Notes under the pieces: model-generated
What the model was told of the DNA's origin: nothing
Seen by the model: only the letters and a program-made list of their open reading frames with translations
Database searches by the model: none
Source of the DNA: Cheilinus undulatus
Taxonomy: Eukaryota > Chordata > Actinopteri > Labriformes > Labridae
NCBI RefSeq assembly: GCF_018320785.1
Contig: NC_054875.1
Span: forward strand, 29,021,157-29,085,156
DNA: 64,000 bases
Direction: 5' to 3'
Shown here: positions 46,290 to 59,200 of the stretch, piece by piece
Layout of the letters: each line of letters opens with the position of its first letter
How positions within the stretch are numbered: position 1 is the stretch's first letter
Translations under genes and position numbers: made by a program

Positions 46290-47730
46290 ATTGAGGGTAA
46301 ACAGACTTTTTCAAGTCCAGCCACAAAGCCTCTATTGGACTGAGGGCTGGACTTTGACTTGGCCACTCCAGGACATTCACCTTGTTGTCTTTAAACCATT
46401 TCTGTGTAGTTTCCCCTGTTTGCTTCAGGACATTGTCTTGCTGGAAAATAAATTTTCTCCCAAGTCGTAGTTCTCTTGCAGACTGAATAAGATTGTCCTC
46501 CAAGATTTTCCTGTATTTTGCCACATTCATTTTACCCTCTACCTTTACAAGCCTTCCAGGACTGGCTGCTGAGAAGCATCTCTACAGCATGATGCTGCCA
46601 CCTCTGTGCACAGTGAGGATGGTGTGTTTGTGGTGATGTGCAGAGTTTGGTGTCTTCCAAACATGGCGCCTTGTCTGATGGCCAAAAAGCAGCATTTTGG
46701 TCTCATCAGACCAGAGAACTTCCTCTTGACCATGGCTTTTAGTAGTTATAGGTGTCTTGGTGGCCTCTCTCACTAGTCTCCCTTTTGGATCTAGTCCCCT
46801 GATTTTCAACTGGAGGCCTGGGGGCTACATCAGGCCCCTCCACAGCTTCCCATCTGTACCCCAGAAGCTCGATTAAATTCAGAAAAGTGCTGAGGAAAAA
46901 AATATATTTCTGTATTTAGGGTATCTTTTCTTGTTTTCCTTTTATGATCCCTACAGATATTAAAGTAACTCCAAAAATAAGAAAGACTGTAAAAAAATTC
47001 TTAAGACTGGCTTAATGTTTGGTCAGTTTTACAAAAATCCAACTTCAATTAACAATTATTAGCAAGCTTACTCATAAGTCCATTCTTAATTAAAGCAGCA
47101 GATTTATGTGTAGTTTTAACAAAATTGGGGGCTATCTTTTTCCTTCATGTGTTTTTCACCAATGAGGACGCAGCAAATTCACATCAAACTACATGGCAGC
47201 CCAAGAAATATGTGGCTTAAATATCTCAATTGCCCCCTTGTGGCTTGCTGCGGTATAGGGATTTAACTGTGTGAATAGGGACTGAGTTCATTACTAAAGG
47301 CTAAAAATAAGGTACATTTCAAAGAAAATACAATTATTCAGACAAAAATGTTTCTGTAATTTAGTTCATGTAGTGTGCTGAGCCTCACAGTGTCTACATA
47401 AACATTAGCATGCCCTTGTACAAATGTAGCTGATGACCCCTGATGTAGGCAGATTCATACATGTGCCATGTTCCTTCAGTTTCTTGATGTTGGATGTAAC
47501 TAACCTCTGAGGGATGTTCAGTGCCTTGGAATTTTTTTTAACCCATCTACTAACTTATACTTTACAATGACCTCTTCTCAGAGTCGTTTAGAGTGGTTTT
47601 TTTTTCGTGGTGTAATGGTAGCCAGAAATACTGATAAAATAGATACTGCACTCAGGTGTTCCCCATTTCAATAATTGTGAGATTATTAGCACCAACTGGC
47701 TGGACCTCTGGTGATTTAGGATCTGCACTG
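46290..47730 (-). mobile_element. Tc1-like transposon remnant, interrupted
   Basis: Minus-strand frames include NVAKYRKILEDNLIQSAREL, FIFQQDNVLKQTGETTQKWF and VNVLEWPSQSPALSPIE. The sequence resumes after an insertion at about 47445 with the Tc1-typical AGATTCATACATGTGCCATG. Inactive. Confidence 0.85.
46804..47436. mobile_element. hAT-like insertion within the Tc1 remnant, 633 bp
   Basis: CCCCTGAT occurs on both sides (46796-46803 and 47437-47444), as an 8-bp target duplication. The left edge TTTCAACTGGAGGCCTGGGG resembles hAT ends (usually CAGTGGTTCTCAACTGG); the inverted repeat is poor. Confidence 0.6.
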
Positions 47731-50700
47731 ATGTAAACAGCACAAAACTTTAGTATTTTGATAGCACATAACTTTATAGAAACCCCATCTTCCCCCTATC
47801 TTAGCAAACTACAGTCTCTGTGACATCACTCAACAGCTTCCTTGAGTTCTGAATGCTGTTGCTGTACTGAAAATGCTCTCTTAATCTAACCCTATAAGTG
47901 TAGCAACAAGCAAAGCAATAGAGGGGCAAGCCCAAGGCCTTCTGGTGATCTTTGAACCAGGCTTGACGATGTTTATTTCTGCTCTCAAAAAATATTTTAA
48001 CACAGGTGTTGATGGGACTTCTGGGGCTTTTGTAGCCAGCCTCAAGAGGACACTAAAGAAACTGTGCTTTGTTTCACTTCCTAGTTAGCTTCTTTACAAC
48101 ATCAGAGTCGGCCACTTTAGATAAAATAATTATAAAAACCAAAGTCATCAAACCAAAAAGTCAGGATTCTAAGGGTTAAAATGACAACATGGAGGCTTGG
48201 ATTTTCTGAGAAGACTCTGGTGAGGCTTACTCAGCATGGTGCTGCAGTAAACACACTACCCACCCTGTTTTACTCTGTTCGAAATGTACAGTGTGTGAAA
48301 CTATGACAGGAGGAGGCAGTCAGCAGTTTGCTCTCTGAATCTGCATCACGGCCCCTCAGAGACAGTAGCATTCATATTCATCATTCTGACATTTAGTGTC
48401 GACTTGCCAAATAAAGAGATCTCTCATACCATCCATCAATAACTGTCCCCTCTCTCTCTTTTTTTTTTGTAATTGTGCATTATTAACTTAAAAAGTATAT
48501 AAAAAGCACAAGGATAGCATACATAGGGTGGGAGAGTGAATGAAACTAAATCAGATCAAGATGTGGAGAAAAACGGGCCCAGGGCAGCTGCAACATCTTT
48601 GCCAAACTTATTCCACACCTTCTTTTATACACGTTAAGAGATGAAATCAGCCTTATCACAAGAGCCCAACCCTTTAAGGAGAAAAGCTGCCAGAAATTTG
48701 ACTGTATGACGGAGAATAAATGTCCAGAAACTGTTCATAAAAGGGTGTGGTGGCAGAGTTGCTGGTCTTTTTGTCAACCAGAGGGCAAAACCATTGAAAG
48801 GATATGAAGACAAAAGAGTAGAAGCACTGCTGGGTCTTAGTAATGTCAAACAGGGGCATGTTTTTTTTAAACTTTGTTCTTAGTTGACTTAATTCTCATG
48901 AAGCAGTAGCTTTATCATGTATCTACCCCTTTACAAGAGGTTTTGAAAGAATATGCATTAGAAAATTTTTCTTAATCTTGTGCACCATTAGAGATACCAT
49001 GTAATCAAACAAAATCATCAAACCAATTTAAATTCATTTAGTCTCTTTGCAGCCATTATTTGTTATTTTCATGTGGTTTGGAGTTTCTCTTTTTTATCCA
49101 AAATATCACTGTGCTTCTTAATCCACATTGTGTTGCTCTGCACTTGTGACAAAAAAAGATAAGACATACCATAGATGTGTCATAGGTGTGGAATATGTCT
49201 GTAAGAAGCATATGTATGTATAATTAACTGTGACTTAGTGCAGTCTTTGTCAGGTGAGACCTTCTGTTCATTATAAGACTGAACCAGCAGTGATGCCTTG
49301 ACCATTTCTATGTAAAGAGGCTTGTCAGCAGTCAGTTTCAGCTCTGTTCTCATGGAGACAGAGAGCTACACAGCAGCATACTGAAGCCAATGCTTTTATA
49401 ATGTTGAAACTACTCTGGCTTTAGCTCACAGTTGCTACAGAAATTTGGTTCAGCAGCTTGAAAATGTAAACACTCAGATGCCAAATATAAAAAGCTGAAG
49501 ATGCACTCATTGATCTTTGCTTCTTTAAAGGCCGCATATTTGACCAATTTAAGACATGTTTATATTGGTCTCACAGGTCCCCAAAACATGTCTGTGAAGT
49601 TTTAGCTTTTGGTGTTGGAAATTTTGCTTGTCTGAAAAACCCTCTGTCTCAGCCTTGCTCAGAACAAGCTGTTTCTGTGTCTTTAAAAGTTAATGAGCTG
49701 TCTGACTCCGCCATAGACCACACCCCTCTCAGGAAATGAATGTGGCCCTCCTGATCCTCCTCTCAGCGGATCAGGAGAGGAGGACAGAACTTTCTTCCAA
49801 GCCAACCAAACCTGGGGGCAGTGATAACTCCCCACATAACATCATGAGGGGAAAATCTGAGAACGGTTTGTTTCAGCACACATTTTCTGAAAAGAAGAGA
49901 GGGAGGGAGGGAATAGATTTTTCTGATTTGTGGGGGGATTGTGGACAGGCCAGGGGGTATACATATTTTAGTTAGAAAAGCCTGAAAAGGGTATTTTGCA
50001 TAAAGTGTGACTTTTAAAACAATTAGTATGGATGCATAACTTGGAAACTGACCCAAGTAAACATACTAAAAGGCTGGCATGTTGGCATTCTGTTGTAATC
50101 ATTTACTGATTTGCATGTGATGTCTCACGTGTTACCTTGCTCCCTGATGAAATGTCTTTTTTAAGGTCTAAACTATTTCATACATGAAATTAGGAAACCT
50201 AACCAAACTCAGATATGAGCATATAAAGTGAGTAGTATCAGCAGATATTTAACTTTCTGATTTTAACAGTGGATATAACAGCTGTAAATATTGAATCTAC
50301 AGATAAATCAGTGGAGTTTTAAGTAGAACAAACAGACAAAATTAGGCTGAAGTTCCTTTTTGTTTTTTTCCTCATAAGCTCCATTAAAAAGGGTCATATG
50401 TTGAATTTAGTGCTCTACAGAGCTTGTTGTCTGTCAGCAGATTGTTGTAGTGATGTTTGTAGATCTTAAACAGGCAGATGAAGTTTAGTTTGACTCTGTT
50501 AGAAATATATTTTTGAAATAATGTAATAAAACACAACTTTGATTTTTTCTCAATTTAATAAAAATAAAACAAAAACAAAAACACATCTAAAATGTATTGT
50601 AGAGCCAGCTGTTTGTCTTGTTATAAGTCTAAGTCTAAAACGGTGGCTCCCAGACTTGGGTTCTGGGGAAGTCAAAGATCTAAGGTAGGGTGCCTGCTCT

Positions 50701-51363
50701 GATGTCAAATTTAGATGTGAATATTTTCTAAAAATCATGATTAGAAATAGTACATGGAACCATATCAGGGCAAACCTAAGAAGTCATTTTCTTCAGCAAA
50801 AAAAAAAAAGAAAAAAAAAGTCCAAATTAACAATTTTTTTAAACTGTTTTTTTTTTCTTGAAAAATTAAAATATCCTCTTTATTATCTTTTTCTAGAGGG
50901 GCCCTAATACACTGTATTAATAATGGAAAGTTTATACATAGGTCTTTTGCCTAGAACTAGTGTATGAAGGGAAAGAAAAAAATTTAAACTGAGGCATACT
51001 TTCCCAAGAGGGTCCTGAGAAGGCTCCCTAAAATATAGCCTATGTAAATATTTAGTGAAGTAATGACTTCCTTTGAGGAGGCCAAACTCCTTTTGGGGTT
51101 GCACTTCTCAGCTTTGTGCTCATACTGATAGCAAGCATTTAACATAAAATAAAGAGAGCTGCAAGCATACAGTAGTTACCCTAGATGGCACGCATTATTA
51201 CACACAGGACAGGGACCTTGTTGCACACATTCACTATATTCTGCACAGTTTTTAATCCTCTTTAATCCCATCAGCTTAAGGGTTTAAATACCTGCTGGCA
51301 TTATGTCATCTGCTGTCTTGTGTATGATATCCTTACAGCTGTGGCTGGAGTGACTTGAGCATA
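47731..51363. other. Intergenic, mostly unclassified repeats
   Basis: A probable dispersed repeat spans about 49520-50025 (from TTTAAAGGCCGCATATTTGA to ATAAAGTGTGACTTTTAAAA). No gene seen. Confidence 0.4.
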
Positions 51364-51600
51364 CACTATATGGACAGAGGTATTTGGCCACACCTGTTAA
51401 TTATTGCAATCAGGTGTTTCCATCAGACCTGTTGCCACAGGTGTATAAAATCAGGTCCCTAGCCTTGCAGTCTCAAACACTGGTGAAGAGCTCAGTGATT
51501 TCAAGTGTGGTACTGTGATGGTTACCACCTTTGGGATGAACTGGAAAGGAGATGGCGAGATGTAACTGTCAGGTGGCTGAATACTTTTGTCCATATAGTG
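51364..51600. mobile_element. Mariner/Tc1-type MITE, 237 bp
   Basis: CACTATATGGACAGAGGTAT at the left and ATACTTTTGTCCATATAGTG at the right are inverted repeats, each flanked by TA. Non-coding. Confidence 0.88.
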
Positions 51601-51602
51601 TA

Positions 51603-52979
51603 TATGTTGGCTGACAGGGCTTTCCCTTTCAAAAAGAGTGCATTCCTATGGGAGAATAAAGAAGACACTAACACATGAGCATCTTGTTAAACAGCATGGT
51701 ACTGTATGATCACAACATCTGTTTTATTGATGATATGCTCGACTGCTTTTCCACTGTGCACAATCCATGTCTTAAAAAACACTCACTGCTGACTTTGCTC
51801 ACTTACAGTAAAACGAGAATGAATCCTGGAGCATAAAAAAGAGGGACAGGGGGCAAAGATTTCATAGCACGGTACATAAATATGAAAGAGTTTACATGCA
51901 CAAAGAGATCCAATGACAGTTATTATTGTTTTTCTTTTTTTGCTACGTTTGCTTAAAGGCTGGTGCTGATAGGAGCAGGGCACGGGGGGCAAGGCAGAAT
52001 AAACAGTTTTACAGTACAGTACTTGGTTTCCATCACATCACCATGGGCAGGGAAGCAGGGAAATGGTTGCTATGCAGAAATAGAGAGAGAGAGAATAACA
52101 TAGAAGGGATTTATTCAGCCTGTGTACAAGTTGAGATATTGAGTGACTGAACCTGGGGTAAGAGTTGATGCCACGTGATGCCACCCTGGCTGTGGACTAA
52201 TCACAATAATGAAAGAGAGGAAATGTGCTGGATCAGTCTGAGATTAGAGATCTAAAGATGAAGATGGAGGAGTTATTACCAATAAAGAGGAGCTGACAGT
52301 GGGAGCATCAGGTGGCCAGCCACAAGCGTACACATCTCTGTGTCTTTTTAAGTTAAAATGTCTTTTTTTTCCTTACATCGCACTATAGTATACATACTGT
52401 ACAATACCCATCGAACTGCCACTGTGTTCCCAACAGGAGGGAGGAGAACAGAGAGACGGCGCAGGTTTTTACTTACACTAACATTCAATACTTAATAAAC
52501 ACAGGAGGGAACTCACGCTCAAACATACATACTCACTCTCACACCAATGGGAAAATGGACACATTAGATTTAATGCTTCACAACACGGTCTCATAATGTA
52601 CAAGAAACTTCATCTTTTAAAAAAAAACTTCTTTAGCTATATTACAAATAAAACATTTAGTCCTCTCTGGCTGCTGAAACACTGAGAGTCATAAAATCAT
52701 CCTTACCACACAAACAACGATGGTTTAACAGGAAAGTTCTGTTTTTGTGTGTTTGAGAGAGACAGAAAGATAGAAATGAAGAGGAAGAAGTATCTGTGTG
52801 GTCATGATGAAGACTGAAGTGGCATAGGGAGGATTGAGTGGTCCTTTGGAAGGGGGGAAATACAAAACAAAACAAAAAAGTGCCAAGGTAAAGTGAATTC
52901 AAGTAATGTGTGCTCTATACACAGGAGAGAGTAGGGAGGAAGGGGGAGGGAGGGAGTTCCTGCTGCGCCAATATGGCCA
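51603..52979 (-). other. Probable fgd3 3' UTR and downstream flank
   Basis: No coding exon was recognised. AATAAA signals read on the minus strand at about 52109 and 51722 could serve fgd3. The extent of the UTR is an inference; transcript data would settle it. Confidence 0.3.
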
Positions 52980-53225
52980 CTACTGGCTCTTCCTGTGTTC
53001 AGTCAGGCTGTTCGATGCCTCTGTGGGCGTCTCTCCGCGGGCGGCTTTAAAGAGCACATCCAACCACTTTGCCTGAAGTTCTGCATCCTGGGCACTTAGG
53101 AGCAAAGTTTGCTGAGTGTGACTGAGCCGCACTGCGTGTTTCAACTCCGATTTGTCGCCTGCTGATGATGAAGCCGCGGCCACCTCGAATCCAGGGAGAG
53201 GAACTGCCCGCGCACCCTTGGACTC
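52980..53225 (-). CDS. fgd3: fgd3 last exon, end of PH2
   Basis: 246 nt after TATCTCTGTAG. It encodes [20 protein letters not shown], then [20 protein letters not shown] and [10 protein letters not shown], the C-terminal helix of PH2, and ends EHRKSQ with TAG. Confidence 0.94.
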   Translation of the reverse strand, partial: ESKGARAVPLPGFEVAAASSSAGDKSELKHAVRLSHTQQTLLLSAQDAELQAKWLDVLFKAARGETPTEASNSLTEHRKSQ

Positions 53226-56200
53226 CTACAGAGATAAGTAGAATGAGTCAATGATGGTTGAAATATACAGTCAATAGCAGTAACAGCCTGTCTTTTCACT
53301 TTCATGTATAGTAAAGCCTGTCGTCCTCTCTCCCTTCCCCCTCTTTCCTCTGCATAATCAGGAAATGCTCGTCCAACTCCCTTAATCCTAATCTTTGGAA
53401 TGGCAGCAGGATTGGGATATTAGTCTTGAAAATGAAAGCAAGAGAGGCTTTATCAGGCTGACTTTCCTTCTGATGAATCACAGCATAAAGCTTTCCAAAC
53501 GTGACTACTTGGGAAATCTTTTTTTTTCATGTTAGGCAGGCATGTAAACAAGTACTAAAATGAATCTCTGAGAGATGTTCTGGGTGGATTAATCCTTCAT
53601 TCATAGCCAAGATTTCAAGGAACTACTGGAAATCCATAGATCAGTGCAAACCAGGGTGTAGCCACACTGTGGAGCAGTTTCGTCGAAAGAAGCAGCAGCT
53701 CTACCTGAGGTCGGATTCAGGACAAACAAATCCTCCTGGCCCAAATCTACAGAGACAGCCTGGCGCTACAGGATCAGATGGATATGACTCACACATACTT
53801 ACTGATGTGCACAGGCACCATATTGTACAGAGGTCATGCTTCAAAAGGTGGAAGTACAGTACACGGGGCGTGAAGAAAGGCCAGACGTGTAATAAGAGGA
53901 TCTGCTCCTTATGCAACTTGTTTTGTGTCTATGTGGAGCATTTTTATTGTGTTTATTTACACAATGATTAGTAAAGGGAACAAAGTGTAGTAAAATATAT
54001 GCATTTTGGTATTGTATCAAAAGTTTGTGTGTTCATTAGGGCTGTTGAATGATCAATATTTTCAAAACTTGAGATCAGTCTCATAGTTTCTGTAGTTTGA
54101 TACGTTTTTTCCCTTTTTGAAATTCCACTTTTTAAAATTTTAAAATAGATAGAGAATTATGATATGAACTTAACCACAGAACCTTTTTAAATATTGAGAG
54201 GAAACAGCTTTCTCTTAACCCTGACCAGTCTCCAAATCACTGCTGCTTAGAAACATTCCCACAGCATGATGCTGCCACCACCATGCTTTACTGTTGGGAT
54301 GGTATTGAGCAAGTGATGAGCTGTGCCTGGTTTAAGCCAGACATAAAATCTAGAATAGAGGTTAACAATTGAATCTTGGTTTCATCAGACCAGAGAATCT
54401 TGTTTCTCATGGTCTGAGAGTCATTCAGGTGCTTTATTGCAAAACTCCAAGTGGGCTTTCATGTGTTTGCACTGAGAGCCTTATGTCTAGTCACTCTGCC
54501 ATAAAGCCCAGATCAGTGGAGGGCTGCAGTGATGGCTGTCTTTCTGGAGCTTTGTCCCATCTCCACACAGGATCTCAGGAGCTCAGTCAGAGTGACAATT
54601 GGGTTCTTTGTCACCTCTATGACTAAGGCCCTTCTCCACTGATTGCTCAGTTTGGCCAGGTGACCAGCTCTGGAAGAGTTCTAGATGTACCAAACTTCTT
54701 CCTGAATACTTTCTGAATGCACTGTACATTTCCCAAAAATTTATTGTTTATTTTCTAATACATAACAGGATCGTAACTTGCAAATGCCAAAACACTTTCC
54801 CCAGAGTTTGTGTGTAAATGGATGTGCGAATCCTGAACTCTTACCTGTCCATTGCTCTGTATGTAGAGCACCAGCGGCTCGGTCTTAGTGACAGCCACCC
54901 ACATCTTGGTCCAGCTCTTCCCTTTCTCCTGAACTTGAAGGTGGCCACATATTAGACAGTTCTCCCCCATCAGAGAAGTCTGTCTCTAGAAAGACAAAAT
55001 AGTACAGAAATTCATGTAAAAAGTCAGCTTTTATAATATAGAGAATATTTAGGCATACCTGACTGAGACTGATCATTGAACTTAAAAGTAGAATTTAGTC
55101 ATTTCCTGTGTAATATCTTTGTTGAATCCTGGGCATTATACTGATTTAAATTAGCTTTTGATTAGTGATCTAAGATTACAAAACAACAAAGTAGGACACA
55201 ATGTGATTTGTTGCTCAGGTGTCCAAACTCCTGCTGCCCTCTGAGTTCCCATATGTGGCCTACAGCTCCCCCATGTGGTGACAGAGCTTACTGCAGCTGA
55301 GCTTTTCTATTTTCTGCTTGGGATCTGATCACTGCGAGAAAAAAAAAAAAGAAAGCTGACTCAACCATCAGAGACTGCACAAGCTTTTGGTACTTAAAAG
55401 AATCTGAAGGAGATATAAAGTCGTTTATAATTTACCCTTTTATGTCATTTACTGTTTGTGAAGTTTGTATTTCCTTCATTTACTGGGTAATGTATGATTC
55501 TTAAAAACCACCTGCCAGGCACAACATAGATCGACTATAAAGCTAACTCTGGCTCTACAGTTGAGCTGTGCATGTCCCCTGTGAAATAAACTGAACTGAA
55601 CCAGCAGATTTGATGCCTATAAACAGACAAAAAGGCAGACAAATAAGGCAGCCATGCTGCTGAGTCAGCTTAGTCTTCTTTAAGCTGATGTCTAATTTTA
55701 TTATTAGTCATCAAAAAGAAAGACGCTCCAAAGTAAAAACAGGTTAGATCCCAAATAAACATGGGCTGTTTAATGGATGTTTATGTCTGCGTGCAATGAT
55801 GTCAAAGAGTGTCATTAGTATTACAAGGATATTTTATACTAGACTTAATTAAACTGTCTATTTGTCTTAGTTTATTATGCCTCTATAATGGCAACAACAG
55901 AGACTGTAGGCCTTATGTTTTTGATTGTCTGTCCATCTATCTGGGCCATTCTTGTGAGGTGAAACTGCTGGACTCTCATTGGCCTACCATTAACCATCAG
56001 AAACTACACCATAATGATCATGCAGCAATGTTGCTGCTTTTGTTTGTCTCACCTCCGGCAGAGCTTTCCTCTTCTGTTCACCAACACCCAGATTCTCTAG
56101 GCTGAGACTGGCTTCGAAACACTCCGGACACACTCGGCTCGTTTTGTTGTCCAAGGTCTTCGAACACTTTGCACAGATGGCCTGCAGAAGGACACGGAGA

Positions 56201-59200
56201 GAAAAGAGAAACAGTGATGAAAGGCTGCGAGGTTGTTCACAGTTAAATGTGTGAAATAAATGTTCCACTTGTTCCCAGACTTCTCCCTCCATCAGTCCAA
56301 CCAAACAAGTTTCCAGATTTTCAGCTGTGCTCACCGCTCCACAGGACTTGCAGTGGTGTTTGCGTTTGGTGAAGTTGAACGTCTCGTTGCAGCCCTTACA
56401 CGTTTGCTTCTCTTTGTCCTTTTTCCTAGAACTTTTCTGGAAAAAACATATGTAAAAGAACAGTCACGTGTTAAGGTCTGTGGCCTGTTTAGTTTGAGCA
56501 CAGATTAACCAAGGAATGTCTGAGGGATTGACGTGCTTCGTCCTTTGTTTGCCTGGCTGCCTGTCTTCCATAACACCTTTCTAAGAACAATGTCAGACAG
56601 AAAGACAGAGACAGACACACATATCATTTTCTAAAGACAACTCTATCTACAGCAGTCTGAATGTTACTATAGATTCACTGTAAGACAGAGTTAAATGTTT
56701 TGGTTTGTTTTAAACCTCAACCGAAAGAGCTCCTGGCTTCTTTTTTTGGATGAGAGAAGCAGAAGATGGATCTTTTACTTTTGTGACACACTATCAATGA
56801 CCCAAAGATCCAACCTTAAAATCATTGCCCTGAATTACAACAAAAACATCTGTTACAAAGCCCAACACATCATTTTACAAGGAAACTGAAAGAAGGAAAT
56901 CCATTTGTTTCCTACCCTTCTCACCAATAATTCTGTTTTATTCTTATTGAGAGTAGGATGCTCTAAAACAGTTACTGAATTTCTCTGCTATCTTTTTTCA
57001 CAGCTCTCTTTTTTAGATTAAAAAAGTTGTCTTGTCTATTCTCAGAATACCAGTGCCAAAAAACAAGAAAACACAACCCACTCCATTGCCATTCCTGTCC
57101 TACATCGCACTGTGAGACAGGCTGACGGATGGCTGTTGTCATGGTCTTACAACCAAAAATAGCCTGGGATAAAATTCTGACAGTGTTAGAAATTTAGGAT
57201 GACCATCTCACTATGTGACTGCTGCTACGACCTAATCCAACTAATCAACCAATAGGAATGCAGCAGGAAATGGCACAACAATAAACACTACACTTGTGCC
57301 AACACAAAAACAAGTTAACATTAGACTATGCCAAAAAACAGAAGTTTGTGGGATTCCAACAAGGATGAAAATCTTGATCTCAGATGTTTTTCTAAGCATA
57401 TGGACGCTACAATTACAACAGCTTTGATGTTGCTTTGCTTCATTATTTCTCACATCACTGGCAGCATAGATGGATGCACACCGATGTGGTGTACACTCAT
57501 TTTTAATTTAATTTTTTACATACTGATGTACATCCTAGCCTGCGATTCAGCAGCATTTAGAGGGAGTTGTCATCGTACACACATCAAACTGGATGTTGAT
57601 GAGATTCGTGTCGCACAGTGAAGCATGGCAGAAACTTGTAAGATTGTTAAAAACACACAGTCTGTGGGAGGCTTTAGACACAATCCTGGTACAGAACATC
57701 TGAAGAGACAGTAAATATGGGGAGCGAGAGTGGGGAGGGAAAGATGCACAAACTGGAGCCAGAATTGGATTTTGATCCTGCAACCAGTGCATCAGGGACT
57801 GTAGCCTCTGTAAATGCTCTACCAAGAGCCAAACCTCTATGGTGCCCCTCTTAGCACTTTCAAGTGTTTAACTTCTACTTAGATCAAAAAAATAGTAGTC
57901 TATCTTATGTAAAAATGTAAATAATTCTACAATTTGTAACATTATTTTGTTAAAATTTTACTATAAACAAATCATGATCACTAAATGTCACCTTCAATAT
58001 AAAACTGAAATATTCCTTTGAATAGTGTGTCTCATCCATGTCAGTGACCATCCTACTTTATATTTAGTTAATTAAAAAAAAAATCCAGGTCTGAATTAAT
58101 TTATTAGCTTGGATGCAACAAGCCAATCACAGCCACTGAAGGAGAATATTTGGGTTTCCTGGCCCAGTCAAGCATCATTCAGCTTGTATGAGTATATTTA
58201 CATGGTCTTGAGTACCCCAGTTATGAGAGCCTTGTCCTGGTTTTTATCATATTTAGGATATGGTGTTAACGTAAACACAGAAAAACCTGCCTATTCACAT
58301 CCCAGCATTCAAGTATCAAATTCAAGTATCCTGGGCTCTGATTACGCATTTTATTTGCATTGAGCCTGCAATGTTTATTTTTTACAACACAAAGCACAGC
58401 AATTTTGTAATGAGGGCAAAATGACGCCGTTATGGCTTATTATGGGCTTGGCACTATTAATGCTATGATTGCAAAGGAGACATTGTGTCTCAAACAAACA
58501 TGTCCTCATCTCTGACAGCATTTTGATGCTTTCTCCTGACTAAGCATCCAATCATATTCAATTATTTCTTTACTAAAAGATAAATCTTGGCTCCTTCACC
58601 GATCCAGAAGTAAAACTGTCTTGTAACTGCTGCTGTGTTTATTCGCTGATATGTCACTTGGCTGAGCCTGTACAGGTTGTCATCAGCTGTCAGAAAATGG
58701 GGTGAGGTATTATATGTCACCTTATTCTGTTTTCTGTAGGAGTTCCCCAGGCAGCAAAATCAGGTTTCTCAAAATCAGAATGTTAATCCTGGTTTATGAA
58801 ACTGGGATATGCTTAAACGCCCAAACACAAACCAGAGGGCTTTAAAAGGACCTGATAAAAACTGGGATACTCAAGTCCATGCACATGCTTGCTCTGTGTT
58901 TTTGCCATTGGAATGTTTATGTTGCTTACTGCCATTTTAAATAAAACCAGGTGTAAATCAGCTCAGAATTTTGCAATGGTCGAAAATTTACCAGAAAGAA
59001 ATAAGCACCAGAACTCCTAGTACGTCCACATATCCATATCCATTACTCTTTTTTTCCTGAATAAAATGCACTACTGAACTCGACAGAGCATATTTAAAGT
59101 ACACTTAATGACAAAAGAGGTCTTGATGACATTAATCATAATTCAATGTGGAGGTAAAGTCTATTGAAGTTATTTATTTGTTTGTATTGTGTTGTATTTT

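Noticed and set aside
57328-57621. 97-codon plus-strand frame with hydrophobic segments in an fgd3 intron
   Set aside because: No similarity recognised; the hydrophobicity follows from T-rich sequence.
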